Source: Pseudomonadota bacterium
Lineage (GTDB): Bacteria; Pseudomonadota; Gammaproteobacteria; Steroidobacterales; Woeseiaceae
DNA length: 64,000 nucleotides
Direction of reading: 5' to 3'
Assembly: GCA_022563195.1 (NCBI GenBank)
Contig: JADFNV010000005.1
Coordinates: 37,670-101,669 of the forward strand
A program made the translations under genes and the position numbers. This document shows, in pieces, positions 35,328 through 44,107 of the stretch (position 1 is its first letter; every line of letters starts with the position of its first letter). A model generated the notes under the pieces. It ran no database searches and was not told where the DNA came from. It saw only the letters and a program-made list of their open reading frames with translations.

Positions 35328-36311
35328 ATGGCAACGCCGCGTTATCTTGCGATCACGGGTGGCATCGGCGGCGCGAAGCTCGCGCTCGGCCTGTCGAGAA
35401 TTCTCGGCAGCGACGAACTCGCATTCATCGTCAATACCGGCGATGACTTCGAACATCTCGGTCTGCACATATCGCCGGACATCGATACGCTGGTCTATAC
35501 ACTGGCCGGCGAAAGCAACCTGGATTCGGGCTGGGGACGCAGCGGCGAGAGCTGGCAGTTCATGGCAGCCGTCGCCGCTCTCGGGGGCGAGACCTGGTTT
35601 CGCCTCGGTGACAAAGACCTGGCGATGCACGTCGAGCGTACGCGCCGGCTGGTCGAAGGCCAGAAACTTACGCCCGTGACCGCATGTTTGGCGACTGCGC
35701 TCGGCGTAACGCATCGCATCCTGCCGATGTCAGATGACGCGATCCGCACCGTGGTTCACACGACCCAGGGTGATCTGGATTTCCAGCACTATTTCGTGCG
35801 CGACAAATGCGAGCCCATTGTGACCGGCTTCGATTTCTCAGGCGCCGAGCACGCCAGCTTGACGTCGGAGCTCGCCGAATGGCTGCAGTCGGATGACTTG
35901 TCGGGCGTCATCGTGTGTCCGTCGAATCCATTCGTCAGCATCGATCCGATCCTGGCCGTGCCAGGACTGCGTGAAGCGCTGCAACACTGTGCGGCACCGG
36001 TCATCGCCGTGTCCCCTATTGTCGGTGGTCTGGCGATACGAGGACCCACCGTAAAGATGATGCAGGAAATGGCGATCCCGCCGACGACGGCCTGGGTGGC
36101 CGGGCATTACCGCGACTTTCTGCAGGGATTCATAGTCGATACGCTCGACGCAGCGATCAAACCCGACATCGAGGAGCTGGGCATCGCCAGTCACGTCACG
36201 CAGACCGTCATGCAAACGCTCGATGACCGCGTACATCTGGCCGATGCCTGCCTTGAGTTTATTGCGCAGCTCAGCCAAAGTCAGCGGGCAACGACCAAAA
36301 TTAAGGAATGA
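35328..36311 (+). CDS. cofD: F420 biosynthesis transferase CofD
   Basis: Start at ATG 35328, 327 residues. The N-terminal Rossmann-like GDP-binding start YLAITGGIGGAKLALGLSRIL and IVNTGDDFEHLGLHISPDIDTLVYTLAGE, with GWGRSGESWQFM, are the CofD/FbiA signature. The later part has VCPSNPFVSIDPIL and SPIVGGLAIRGPTVKMM. The enzyme transfers the phospholactyl (or phosphoenolpyruvyl or phosphoglyceryl) group from the guanosine-diphosphate-activated form to Fo, making F420-0 or a variant. It ends four bases inside cofC. Confidence 0.94.
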   Translation: MATPRYLAITGGIGGAKLALGLSRILGSDELAFIVNTGDDFEHLGLHISPDIDTLVYTLAGESNLDSGWGRSGESWQFMAAVAALGGETWFRLGDKDLAMHVERTRRLVEGQKLTPVTACLATALGVTHRILPMSDDAIRTVVHTTQGDLDFQHYFVRDKCEPIVTGFDFSGAEHASLTSELAEWLQSDDLSGVIVCPSNPFVSIDPILAVPGLREALQHCAAPVIAVSPIVGGLAIRGPTVKMMQEMAIPPTTAWVAGHYRDFLQGFIVDTLDAAIKPDIEELGIASHVTQTVMQTLDDRVHLADACLEFIAQLSQSQRATTKIKE

Positions 36312-36946
36312 ACATGTTGTGGGCCCTGGTGCCGCTGAAGCAACTGACCCGATCAAAGCAACGCCTGGGCCCGGTATTAGCCCCCGAGGAGCGCAAAGGC
36401 CTGGTACTTGCCATGACCCGGGACGTACTGACGGTGGTCCGGCAACATGCCGCGGTCGATGGTGTACTGCTGGTATCGCGTGCGGCCGAAGCAAGGCAGC
36501 TCGCGAAAGAATGCGCGGTCGAACTATTCGCAGAATCTGCAGGCGCGACCTTGTCTCAAGCGCTCACCGAAGCCAGTCAATATGTTGTTCGCCATCGTGG
36601 CGCGAGCACAACGCTGGTCATCCCCGGCGACGTGCCTTTGATTCGCGATGACGATATCGCCGCGCTGCTCGAGCAACATGATCAGGTCACACTGGTGCCA
36701 GACAACTCGGGTGAAGGCACGAATGCGCTGATGTTGTCCCCGCCCGATATCATCGGCTATGCCTTTGGCGCGCGAAGCTTCCGCCACCACATCGAGTCTT
36801 CGAGCACCGCGGGCGTGTCTGCGCTCGTCCTGCGCAACACACATCTTGAACGGGACATCGATGTTCCCGATGATCTCGTTCAACTTGTCGGTGACTTGCC
36901 TCCGTCGGCCACTCGCGACTTCCTGCGCCGCAGCGGCCTGGCATGA
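36308..36946 (+). CDS. cofC: 2-phospho-L-lactate-type guanylyltransferase CofC
   Basis: A 212-residue nucleotidyltransferase of the CofC/FbiD family: LWALVPLKQLTRSKQRLGPVLAPEER at the GTP-binding start, TLVIPGDVPLIRDDDI (metal-binding Asp) and VTLVPDNSGEGTNALML, then a C-terminal RDIDVPDDL. It activates 2-phospho-L-lactate, phosphoenolpyruvate or 3-phospho-D-glycerate with GTP for CofD; which one is used differs between lineages and is not clear from this reading. It overlaps both cofD and fbiC by four bases, so the three are one translational unit. Confidence 0.92.
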   Translation: MNMLWALVPLKQLTRSKQRLGPVLAPEERKGLVLAMTRDVLTVVRQHAAVDGVLLVSRAAEARQLAKECAVELFAESAGATLSQALTEASQYVVRHRGASTTLVIPGDVPLIRDDDIAALLEQHDQVTLVPDNSGEGTNALMLSPPDIIGYAFGARSFRHHIESSSTAGVSALVLRNTHLERDIDVPDDLVQLVGDLPPSATRDFLRRSGLA

Positions 36947-39318
36947 CTGACGAGAGCAGGCCTGATCACGCCGCCGCGCTGGCAATGGCCAGGATCAACG
37001 ATTTAGAGGGTCTGCTCAGCACGGCCTCGGCACTGCGCGATTCCCATCATCGCAACCTTGTGACCTACTCCAAAAAGGTCTTCATACCGCTGACGCACCT
37101 GTGCCGCGATGTTTGCCACTACTGCACCTTCGCCCGCACGCCGAAGCGCACTGCCGCACCCTATCTGACGATCGAACAGATTCTTGAGGTCGCCAGACGA
37201 GGTGCAGACCAGGGCTGCAAAGAGGCCTTGTTTACGCTTGGCGAAAAACCCGAGCTTCGCTACCGCGTCGCCAGGGATGCGCTTGCCGATATGGGATATG
37301 TCACTACGCTCGAGTATCTTCGCGAGGCGGCCCGGCTCGTTTACGCCGAAACCGGGCTGTTACCACACCTGAATCCCGGCACGATGACGGCGGATGAAAT
37401 CGCGATGCTGAGACCCGTGGCACCGTCGATGGGATTGATGCTGGAGTCTGCCTCTGCACGGCTTGCCCTGCGGGGCATGCCGCATTACGGCTCACCCGAC
37501 AAGAATCCCGCACTGCGCCTCGCGACTCTCGAAGCGGCCGGCAAAGCGTGCGTGCCGATGACCTCCGGGATCCTGATCGGCATCGGTGAGACGCGCAGGG
37601 AACGCATCGAGTCGCTGCTGGCCTTGCGCGACATTCATGAAGCCTACGGCAATCTGCAAGAGATCATCATTCAGCCCTTTCGTGCGAAACCGGGGACAAA
37701 GATGGCGAATGCCATCGAACCCGGGCTCGACGACCTGCTCTGGACTATTGCCGTCGCGCGCATCGTTTTCGGCGCGCGCATGAGCATTCAGGCACCGCCG
37801 AACTTGAGCCCAGGCGATCTGCCGCGGCTCATCGGCGCGGGAATCAACGACTGGGGCGGCGTGTCCCCAGTGACGCCCGACTACGTCAACCCCGAAGCGC
37901 CGTGGCCACATCTCGAGGAATTGCGTTTCGCCACGGCCAGTGCCGGCAAACACCTGCATGAGCGACTGACGATTTACCCGGAATATGTTCGCGATGCGGA
38001 CCAGTGGACGGATAGTGCCTGGCGAACACCGCTGCTCAGATTGACCGATGCCGCTGGCCTGCCACGTACTGACGACTGGGCGCCGGGTACCACGACAACA
38101 CCGCCCGCTGTGACGACGCGAAGCAAAGCGGCCACGGTGTCCGCGGACGTCGTGGCGATTCTCGACAAAGCGCTGGCGGGTGCCAATCTCGACGAAGCGG
38201 AGATGGTGCGATTGTTCGACGCACACGGCGATGATTTTGCAGCCGTGGTCGATGCCGCCGATACGCTGCGCCGTATCACTAACGGCGATACGGTGACCTA
38301 TGTCGTCAATCGCAATATCAACTACACCAACGTCTGTTACTACCACTGCCGGTTCTGTGCGTTCTCGAAGGGCAAGACCAGCGAAGACCTTCGTGGCAGT
38401 CCCTATGATCTGAGCCTGGATGAGATCCGGCGTCGCACGGTCGAGGCGTGGGACTGCGGCGCAACCGAAGTCTGCATGCAGGGTGGCATTCATCCCCGTT
38501 ACACGGGCCAGACCTACCTGGACATCCTGCACACCGTCAAAGACGCCGCACCCGAGATGCACGTGCACGCCTTTTCGCCGCTGGAAGTCTGGCAAGGCGC
38601 CGCAACGCTCGGCGTGTCTCTCGAAGATTACCTGCTGCGACTCAAGGCCATGGGCCTGGCCACGTTGCCCGGCACGGCGGCGGAAATTCTCGATGACGAG
38701 ATCCGCGACATCCTGTGCCCGGACAAGATATCCACGCAGGAGTGGCTAACCGTGATGGAGACCGCGCACGGTATCGGTCTGCGCTCCACGGCAACCATCA
38801 TGTTCGGCCATATCGACCGGCCGCTGCACTGGGCGCGACACCTGTTGCGAATTCGTGAGCTGCAATCGAGAACCGGCGGCTTTACCGAATTCGTGCCGCT
38901 GCCCTTCGTGCACATGGAAGCGCCGATGTACCGTCGCGGCGGCGCGCGTAAGGGGCCAACCTGGCGCGAGAGCATCCTGATGCATGCGGTGGCGCGCCTG
39001 GCGTTGCACCCGCATATCAGCAATATCCAGGTGTCCTGGGTCAAGATGGGCCACCGCGGCGCCATCGCCTGCCTCAACAGCGGCTGCAATGATCTGGGCG
39101 GCACCTTGATGAACGAGAGCATATCGCGCGCGGCGGGCGCACAGCATGGACAGGAAACGACGCCGTCGCAATTTGCCGAACTGATCGGCGCGGCAGGCAG
39201 GGTTGCCAGGCAGCGCAGCACACTCTATGGCGACGTATCGCAGCATCGAATTAACGCTGGCCTCAATGCCGGGCTTCGTGAAAAGATCGTCAATACGCCA
39301 ATATCGCGACAGTGGTGA
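36943..39318 (+). CDS. fbiC: Fo synthase FbiC (CofG-CofH fusion)
   Basis: A 791-residue fusion of two radical-SAM enzymes. The CofG half (about 1-375) has CRDVCHYC (Cys54, 58, 61), the CofH half (about 430-780) has CYYHCRFC (Cys465, 469, 472); both CxxxCxxC motifs are intact. CofH joins tyrosine to 5-amino-6-ribitylamino-uracil, and CofG closes the deazaflavin ring to Fo. The two-domain form is typical of actinobacteria and other bacteria, whereas archaea usually have separate proteins. An Ala- and Thr-rich linker (TTTPPAVTTRSKAATVS) joins the halves. It starts inside cofC and ends four bases before the 6-phosphogluconate dehydrogenase gene. Confidence 0.95.
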   Translation: MTDESRPDHAAALAMARINDLEGLLSTASALRDSHHRNLVTYSKKVFIPLTHLCRDVCHYCTFARTPKRTAAPYLTIEQILEVARRGADQGCKEALFTLGEKPELRYRVARDALADMGYVTTLEYLREAARLVYAETGLLPHLNPGTMTADEIAMLRPVAPSMGLMLESASARLALRGMPHYGSPDKNPALRLATLEAAGKACVPMTSGILIGIGETRRERIESLLALRDIHEAYGNLQEIIIQPFRAKPGTKMANAIEPGLDDLLWTIAVARIVFGARMSIQAPPNLSPGDLPRLIGAGINDWGGVSPVTPDYVNPEAPWPHLEELRFATASAGKHLHERLTIYPEYVRDADQWTDSAWRTPLLRLTDAAGLPRTDDWAPGTTTTPPAVTTRSKAATVSADVVAILDKALAGANLDEAEMVRLFDAHGDDFAAVVDAADTLRRITNGDTVTYVVNRNINYTNVCYYHCRFCAFSKGKTSEDLRGSPYDLSLDEIRRRTVEAWDCGATEVCMQGGIHPRYTGQTYLDILHTVKDAAPEMHVHAFSPLEVWQGAATLGVSLEDYLLRLKAMGLATLPGTAAEILDDEIRDILCPDKISTQEWLTVMETAHGIGLRSTATIMFGHIDRPLHWARHLLRIRELQSRTGGFTEFVPLPFVHMEAPMYRRGGARKGPTWRESILMHAVARLALHPHISNIQVSWVKMGHRGAIACLNSGCNDLGGTLMNESISRAAGAQHGQETTPSQFAELIGAAGRVARQRSTLYGDVSQHRINAGLNAGLREKIVNTPISRQW

Positions 39319-39322
39319 CAGT

Positions 39323-40318
39323 ATGCAAATGGGAATGATTGGCTTGGGCCGAATGGGCTCCAGCATGGTGCAGCGATTACTGGCCGGCGGCCATCAGTGC
39401 GTTGTCTATGACCAGGATTCCCAAGCCGTCGATCAGCTTGTCGCTGCTGGAGCCGTGGCTGCCGACTCTCTCGATAGCCTCGTGAGTTCGCTGCAGGCGC
39501 CGCGTGCGATATGGATCATGCTGCCAGCATCCGTGGTCGATGACATCATCGGCCAACTCGCTGGTTCGCTGGACGCTGGTGACACCGTTATCGATGGCGG
39601 CAATTCCTACTTTGGCAACGATCTGATTCGTGCTGATGTGCTTGCCGCCGAGGACATTAGTTACGTGGATGTTGGGACCAGCGGCGGTGTCTGGGGACGC
39701 GAACGCGGTTACTGCCTGATGATCGGCGGCGATGGCGCGGTAGTAAAAAAACTCGAGCCCTTATTTCAGTCGCTCGCCCCCGCTGCAGATTCCGTGTCAC
39801 GAACACGCGGCCGAACGGACAGCAATAGCACGGCCGACAAGGGCTATTTGCATTGCGGCGGCCATGGTGCCGGTCATTTCGTCAAGATGGTTCACAACGG
39901 CATCGAATACGGTTTGATGGCCGCGTACGCTGAAGGATTTGCGATGATCGACAAGGTCGAAAGAGACGGTATGGCCCCGCCGGACGGTCAAGGCGGCGCC
40001 GGGATATTGCTCGATGTCGATGCGGGGGAAATTGCGGAATTGTGGCGTCGCGGCAGTGTCGTGGGATCCTGGCTACTCGACCTGACGGCCGAATCGCTGG
40101 CTGACGATCCGTCGCTGCAGCGCTTCGGTGGTGAGGTTGCGGATTCGGGTGAGGGGCGCTGGTTCGTCAAGACGGCGACCGATCTCGGCATCCCCGCCCA
40201 TGTTCTCACGGCCGCGCTGTTTGAGCGCTTCAGCTCCCGAGGCGAGGCACGCTATGGCAATAAAATGCTGTCCGCAATGCGCCTCGCATTCGGCGGTCAC
40301 GAGGAAGAGCAGGAGTGA
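39323..40318 (+). CDS. gnd: 6-phosphogluconate dehydrogenase, short (GndA/YqeC-like) type
   Basis: Start at ATG 39323 rather than the track start at 39203, which lies in fbiC; 331 residues. The N-terminal dinucleotide motif is MIGLGRMGSSM; substrate residues follow in DGGNSYF, VDVGTSGGVWGRERGYCLMIGG, and the catalytic Lys/Asn in GHFVKMVHNGIEYGLM. The C-terminal dimerisation domain is much shorter than in the 470-residue type. It oxidatively decarboxylates 6-phosphogluconate to ribulose 5-phosphate with NAD(P). The gene sits between F420 biosynthesis and lactonase genes and overlaps the latter (GTGA). Confidence 0.9.
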   Translation: MQMGMIGLGRMGSSMVQRLLAGGHQCVVYDQDSQAVDQLVAAGAVAADSLDSLVSSLQAPRAIWIMLPASVVDDIIGQLAGSLDAGDTVIDGGNSYFGNDLIRADVLAAEDISYVDVGTSGGVWGRERGYCLMIGGDGAVVKKLEPLFQSLAPAADSVSRTRGRTDSNSTADKGYLHCGGHGAGHFVKMVHNGIEYGLMAAYAEGFAMIDKVERDGMAPPDGQGGAGILLDVDAGEIAELWRRGSVVGSWLLDLTAESLADDPSLQRFGGEVADSGEGRWFVKTATDLGIPAHVLTAALFERFSSRGEARYGNKMLSAMRLAFGGHEEEQE

Positions 40319-41031
40319 ATCTGCAGCGGCTGGCCTCAGCGGATGATGTTGCGAAGGCCGGCGCAGAATTTATCTTCGCCCGCGCCGGGGAGGCGCTGGC
40401 ACGGCGGGATCGATTCATCCTGGCGTTGAGCGGTGGCAGCACACCGTGGCAGATGCTGCGCGAATTAGCGGCCTATGAGCTGCCGTGGAACAAGGTGCAT
40501 GTCCTGCAGGTAGACGAACGAGCCGTAGCCGATACGGACCCGGAGCGCAATCTGCTGCACATCCGAAAAGTATTTGCCGACCCTGTTTCGCTCCCGCCAG
40601 ATCATTTACACGCGATGCCGGTCGGTGCCGCAGACCTTCAAGACGGCGCGCGGCAATACGAGCGCGAGCTGGGAGAACTGGCCGGATCGCCACCGATAGC
40701 AGATGTCGTTCACCTCGGGCTTGGAACGGACGGTCACACCGCCTCGCTGCTTCCCGGTGATCCGGTGCTGGAGATTTCCGATCGAGACGTCGGCGTGACA
40801 GGCCCGTACAACGGCTGTCCTCGCATGACCTTAACCTATCCATTCATCGACAGGGCAAGACACATTTTGTGGCTGATCACGGGCGTCGGTAAAGCCGCGA
40901 TGACGGTTCGCCTGATTCTACAAGACGGCAGCATTCCCGCGGGGCGTGTCAGCCAGCAGCACGCAACCCTTATTGCCGATAGGGGGGCGATGCCTGTGAG
41001 CGATCACGATGGAGTGCGGCACTCGTGCTGA
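40315..41031 (+). CDS. pgl: 6-phosphogluconolactonase
   Basis: A 238-residue DevB/Pgl-type lactonase starting with GTG in the end of gnd. Motifs: [18 protein letters not shown] near the N-terminus, [17 protein letters not shown], and [15 protein letters not shown], the last carrying the catalytic His. It opens 6-phosphogluconolactone, the product of the glucose-6-phosphate dehydrogenase encoded next, to give the substrate for gnd. The last seven bases overlap the fgd gene, so the lactonase and the dehydrogenase should be made in fixed proportion. Confidence 0.92.
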   Translation: MNLQRLASADDVAKAGAEFIFARAGEALARRDRFILALSGGSTPWQMLRELAAYELPWNKVHVLQVDERAVADTDPERNLLHIRKVFADPVSLPPDHLHAMPVGAADLQDGARQYERELGELAGSPPIADVVHLGLGTDGHTASLLPGDPVLEISDRDVGVTGPYNGCPRMTLTYPFIDRARHILWLITGVGKAAMTVRLILQDGSIPAGRVSQQHATLIADRGAMPVSDHDGVRHSC

Positions 41032-42029
41032 AACTCGGTTACAAGGCATCGGCCGAGCAATTCGGCCCAAGAGAATTGCTGGACTTCGCCGTGATTGCCG
41101 AAGAAGTCGGTTTTGATTCGGTCATGGTCAGCGATCACTTTCAGCCCTGGCGACATCACGGCGGCCATGCACCCTATTCCTTCGCCTGGCTGGCGGCCCT
41201 GGGCGAACGCACATCCAGGGTCACAATCGGCACCAGCGTTGCGACGCCGACGTTTCGTTATCATCCCGCCGTCGTTGCGCAGGCGATGGCAACCATTGCC
41301 GTTCTGAATCCGGGCCGCGTCATTCTCGGTGTCGGCACCGGCGAGTCACTCAATGAAGTGCCGGCCACCGGGATGGAATGGCCGAAGTTCAAGGAACGTT
41401 TCGGTCGGCTTAGAGAAGCAATCGAATTGATGCGGGCTTTGTGGACGGAGGAACGCGTCAGTTTCGACGGCGAGTACTACAAGACCACGAACGCCACGAT
41501 CTACGACCGGCCCGATGAGCCGGTGCCGATCTATATCGCAGCCGCCGGTCCAACGGCATCACGCCTGGCCGGGCGCGTCGGCGACGGCTTTATCTGCACG
41601 AGTGGTAAGGCTCCGGAGCTATATCGCGAGACGCTGTTGCCCAATGTCCAGCTAGGTCTGGATAAAGCCGGTCGCGCAATGGATGACATCGAAAAGACGA
41701 TTGAAATGAAAGTCTCGTTTGATACGGATAAAGATCGCGCAACCGAGGATACGAGGCACTGGGCCGCGCTTGCACTCACGCCCGAGGAAAAGACCGGCGT
41801 CGACGATCCGATTGAAATGGAAAAACTCGCCGATGCGTTACCCACAGAGCGCGCCGCCAGCCGCTGGCTGGTTTCCGACGATCCCGATGAGCACATCGAG
41901 CAAATCACACCCTACATCGAACTCGGATTTACTCACCTGGTCTTTCACGCGCCGGGCCCGGACCAGGAACGCTTCCTGCGCCTGTATGCAAAAGAAATCC
42001 TGCCGAGAATCAGAAACAAATTCGGCTAG
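41025..42029 (+). CDS. fgd: F420-dependent glucose-6-phosphate dehydrogenase
   Basis: A 334-residue LLM-family protein that aligns end to end with mycobacterial FGD as I recall it: [78 protein letters not shown] and [11 protein letters not shown]. The active-site residues Asp39, His40, Trp44 and Glu109 of the mycobacterial enzyme have counterparts at 37, 38, 42 and 107, a constant offset of two; the phosphate-binding Lys in IEMEK and the Arg in ASRW are also present. It oxidises glucose 6-phosphate to 6-phosphogluconolactone and reduces F420 to F420H2. It is the last gene of the operon, right after pgl and gnd, which act on its product. Confidence 0.93.
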   Translation: MLKLGYKASAEQFGPRELLDFAVIAEEVGFDSVMVSDHFQPWRHHGGHAPYSFAWLAALGERTSRVTIGTSVATPTFRYHPAVVAQAMATIAVLNPGRVILGVGTGESLNEVPATGMEWPKFKERFGRLREAIELMRALWTEERVSFDGEYYKTTNATIYDRPDEPVPIYIAAAGPTASRLAGRVGDGFICTSGKAPELYRETLLPNVQLGLDKAGRAMDDIEKTIEMKVSFDTDKDRATEDTRHWAALALTPEEKTGVDDPIEMEKLADALPTERAASRWLVSDDPDEHIEQITPYIELGFTHLVFHAPGPDQERFLRLYAKEILPRIRNKFG

Positions 42030-42052
42030 CTGTGGCAGCACAGACATTGGTG

Positions 42053-42081
42053 CTGACGATGTCGGCAGATTTGGGTAGAAT
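42053..42081 (+). promoter_or_regulatory. Sigma-70-like promoter for the TPR gene at 42120
   Basis: CTGACG and TAGAAT, 17 bases apart, match the -35 (four of six) and -10 (five of six) consensus; the start codon is about 38 bases further. This separates the TPR gene from the F420 operon that ends at 42029. Confidence 0.45.
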
Positions 42082-42119
42082 CCTCGACAACGCTATCTCT
42101 TCGGGTTCTGGGGAAAGGC

Positions 42120-43952
42120 ATGTCGTCATTGTGGGGTGAGTTAAAACGACGCAACGTCGTGCGTGTTGCGATCGCCTACGCCATCGTCAGTTGGTTGATT
42201 TTGCAGCTGACGGATGTGCTGATGCCCCTGCTGAACCTGCCCGAGTGGACCGGCAGGCTCGTTATTCTCTTATTGCTTATTGGTTTTCCCCTGGCGTTGT
42301 TCTTTGCCTGGGCATTCGAACTTACGCCTGAGGGCATCAAGAAAGAAAAGGACATTGACCGGTCCGAGTCAGTCACGCATATCACGGGCCGCAAGCTCGA
42401 TTTCATGATTATTGGCGTACTCGCGGTTGCGCTGGCGTTTTTTGCCGTCGACAAATTTGTTCTGGATACGAGTCCGGCTTCAGGCGCCACAAAAGAGATC
42501 GCCGCCGCCGAAGTTCAGCCATCGATCGCCGTTCTGCCTTTTGTCAACATGTCATCGGACCCGGAGCAGGAGTACTTTTCGGATGGTTTGTCCGAAGAGA
42601 TACTGAACCTGCTGGCCAAAATTCCGGAACTGAAAGTAATCGGCCGCACATCGTCGTTTGCCTTCAAAGGCAAGAACGAGGATCTGCGGGTCATCGGCAA
42701 GGCACTCGGTGTAAGCACAGTGCTCGAAGGATCGGTTCGCAAGTCCGGGGAGCGGGTACGCATCACGGCGCAATTGATTGACGTCGCGGACGGCGCACAT
42801 CTCTGGTCCGACACCTATGACCGGACCATCACCGATATCTTTGCGGTGCAGGACGATGTTGCAGCGGCCATTATCGATGCGCTGCACATACACGTTGGCG
42901 CCGCTCCTACTCGTGGGCGTCCCACCGAAAATTCGGCAGCTTATGCACTGTATCTCAAGGCCAAAGCTGCGTTTAACGCGACGGAGTGGGCAGAATCCGA
43001 TGCGCATTTGCTAACAGCGATCGAACTCGATCCGAAATTTGCAGAAGCCTATGAAATGCTGGCATATAGCTATTGGTATCAGGCCGGATGGTTTCTCAAT
43101 GTCGCAGACGGACAACGGCTCACCTTTGAGACTGCTGCAAAAGCGCTTGCCATCGACTCGACTCTGGTGCTCGCGCAAGCGTTGTACCAATCGGCAAACA
43201 CCGAAAATTACTCGGTTCTGAATGCCATAGAGGCGTTCGAGCGGGCCTTGCGCGAACAGCCCGGCAATCCGGCGCATTTTGAGGCTTTGACCTGGTACGC
43301 GCTACAAACCGGGTATCTCCAGGAGTCGCTTCGACTGGCTGAACGGTTTGTCGATCTCGAGCCCTTGTTGCCGACCGCAAATCATGCCTTGGCCAATGCG
43401 CTCTATGCCGTGGGGCGTTTCAGCGAATTCAGTGCCGCACTGGAAGTCGCCGACCAATTGGGCAGCACCGCATCGAAATGGGTTGCTGGCGATGTGCACC
43501 TGGCGGATGAGCAGTATGAAAGCGCCATCGCCAGCTTTGAGGCCGCGATGGCGCAAATCGGATTACCCGGTGACTGGGTCAGGGACTTGGTGACCGGCGC
43601 CCGCGATCCGGCAACCGGTCAGGCACACCTGGACAGACGCATCCCCGAAATCGTCGCGTCAATGCCGGCAGAGAGTGCCTATAACATGCGAGGGTCTCTG
43701 AGCCTGTGGTATGTGTATTTTGGCTTCCTCGATCGCTACATTGAACTGATTCTCGATCTCGATATTGTCGACTCACAGTGGACGGATGCCGAGGTTCCTA
43801 TCCATGCCGGCACTGTATTCTGGCGCCAGGGCTTTACCGCGCATCCAGGGTATCTGGAAATAGCCGAATCCGCCGGCATCGTTGCAATGTGGGAGAAACG
43901 CGGCCCGCCGGATCTCTGTGAGAAGGTGGCCAGCCAGTGGGTCTGCGAATAG
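42120..43952 (+). CDS. Membrane-TolB/FlgO-like-TPR protein (paralogue 2, intact)
   Basis: A 610-residue protein with GGGGAAAGG before the ATG. N-terminal helices at about 15-37 and 42-65, a charged loop with PEGIKKEKDIDRSE, a third helix near 95-113, then a TolB/FlgO-like domain (IAVLPFVNMSSDPEQEYFSDGLSEEIL...GSVRKSGERVRITAQLIDVADGAHLWSDTYDR) and TPR repeats from about 270 on. The N-terminal part replaces the DNA-binding or cyclase domains found in relatives. Function is unknown; the fold suggests envelope sensing or complex assembly. It is the only intact one of three paralogues in the window and serves as the template for recognising the other two as frameshifted. Confidence 0.8.
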   Translation: MSSLWGELKRRNVVRVAIAYAIVSWLILQLTDVLMPLLNLPEWTGRLVILLLLIGFPLALFFAWAFELTPEGIKKEKDIDRSESVTHITGRKLDFMIIGVLAVALAFFAVDKFVLDTSPASGATKEIAAAEVQPSIAVLPFVNMSSDPEQEYFSDGLSEEILNLLAKIPELKVIGRTSSFAFKGKNEDLRVIGKALGVSTVLEGSVRKSGERVRITAQLIDVADGAHLWSDTYDRTITDIFAVQDDVAAAIIDALHIHVGAAPTRGRPTENSAAYALYLKAKAAFNATEWAESDAHLLTAIELDPKFAEAYEMLAYSYWYQAGWFLNVADGQRLTFETAAKALAIDSTLVLAQALYQSANTENYSVLNAIEAFERALREQPGNPAHFEALTWYALQTGYLQESLRLAERFVDLEPLLPTANHALANALYAVGRFSEFSAALEVADQLGSTASKWVAGDVHLADEQYESAIASFEAAMAQIGLPGDWVRDLVTGARDPATGQAHLDRRIPEIVASMPAESAYNMRGSLSLWYVYFGFLDRYIELILDLDIVDSQWTDAEVPIHAGTVFWRQGFTAHPGYLEIAESAGIVAMWEKRGPPDLCEKVASQWVCE

Positions 43953-44107
43953 CCCGCAGACGGCTTAGAATAAGGCTTCCCCGATATCATTTATCAGGCG
44001 GCTGTTGGCACGCGAATTCAGAAAAAAGCTGAAACTGGGACCGCCGTCGCAGATTTATGTAAAGCGAAAGTCTTATGGTTCCAGCTGGATTCTGATGGTC
44101 CAAAATC

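Noticed and set aside
37492-38595. 367-aa minus-strand ORF
   Set aside because: Antisense shadow of fbiC.
41025-42029. FMN-dependent alkanal monooxygenase as the function of the LLM protein
   Set aside because: End-to-end FGD motifs and the Asp/His/Trp/Glu set, plus pgl and gnd next to it, favour F420-dependent glucose-6-phosphate dehydrogenase.
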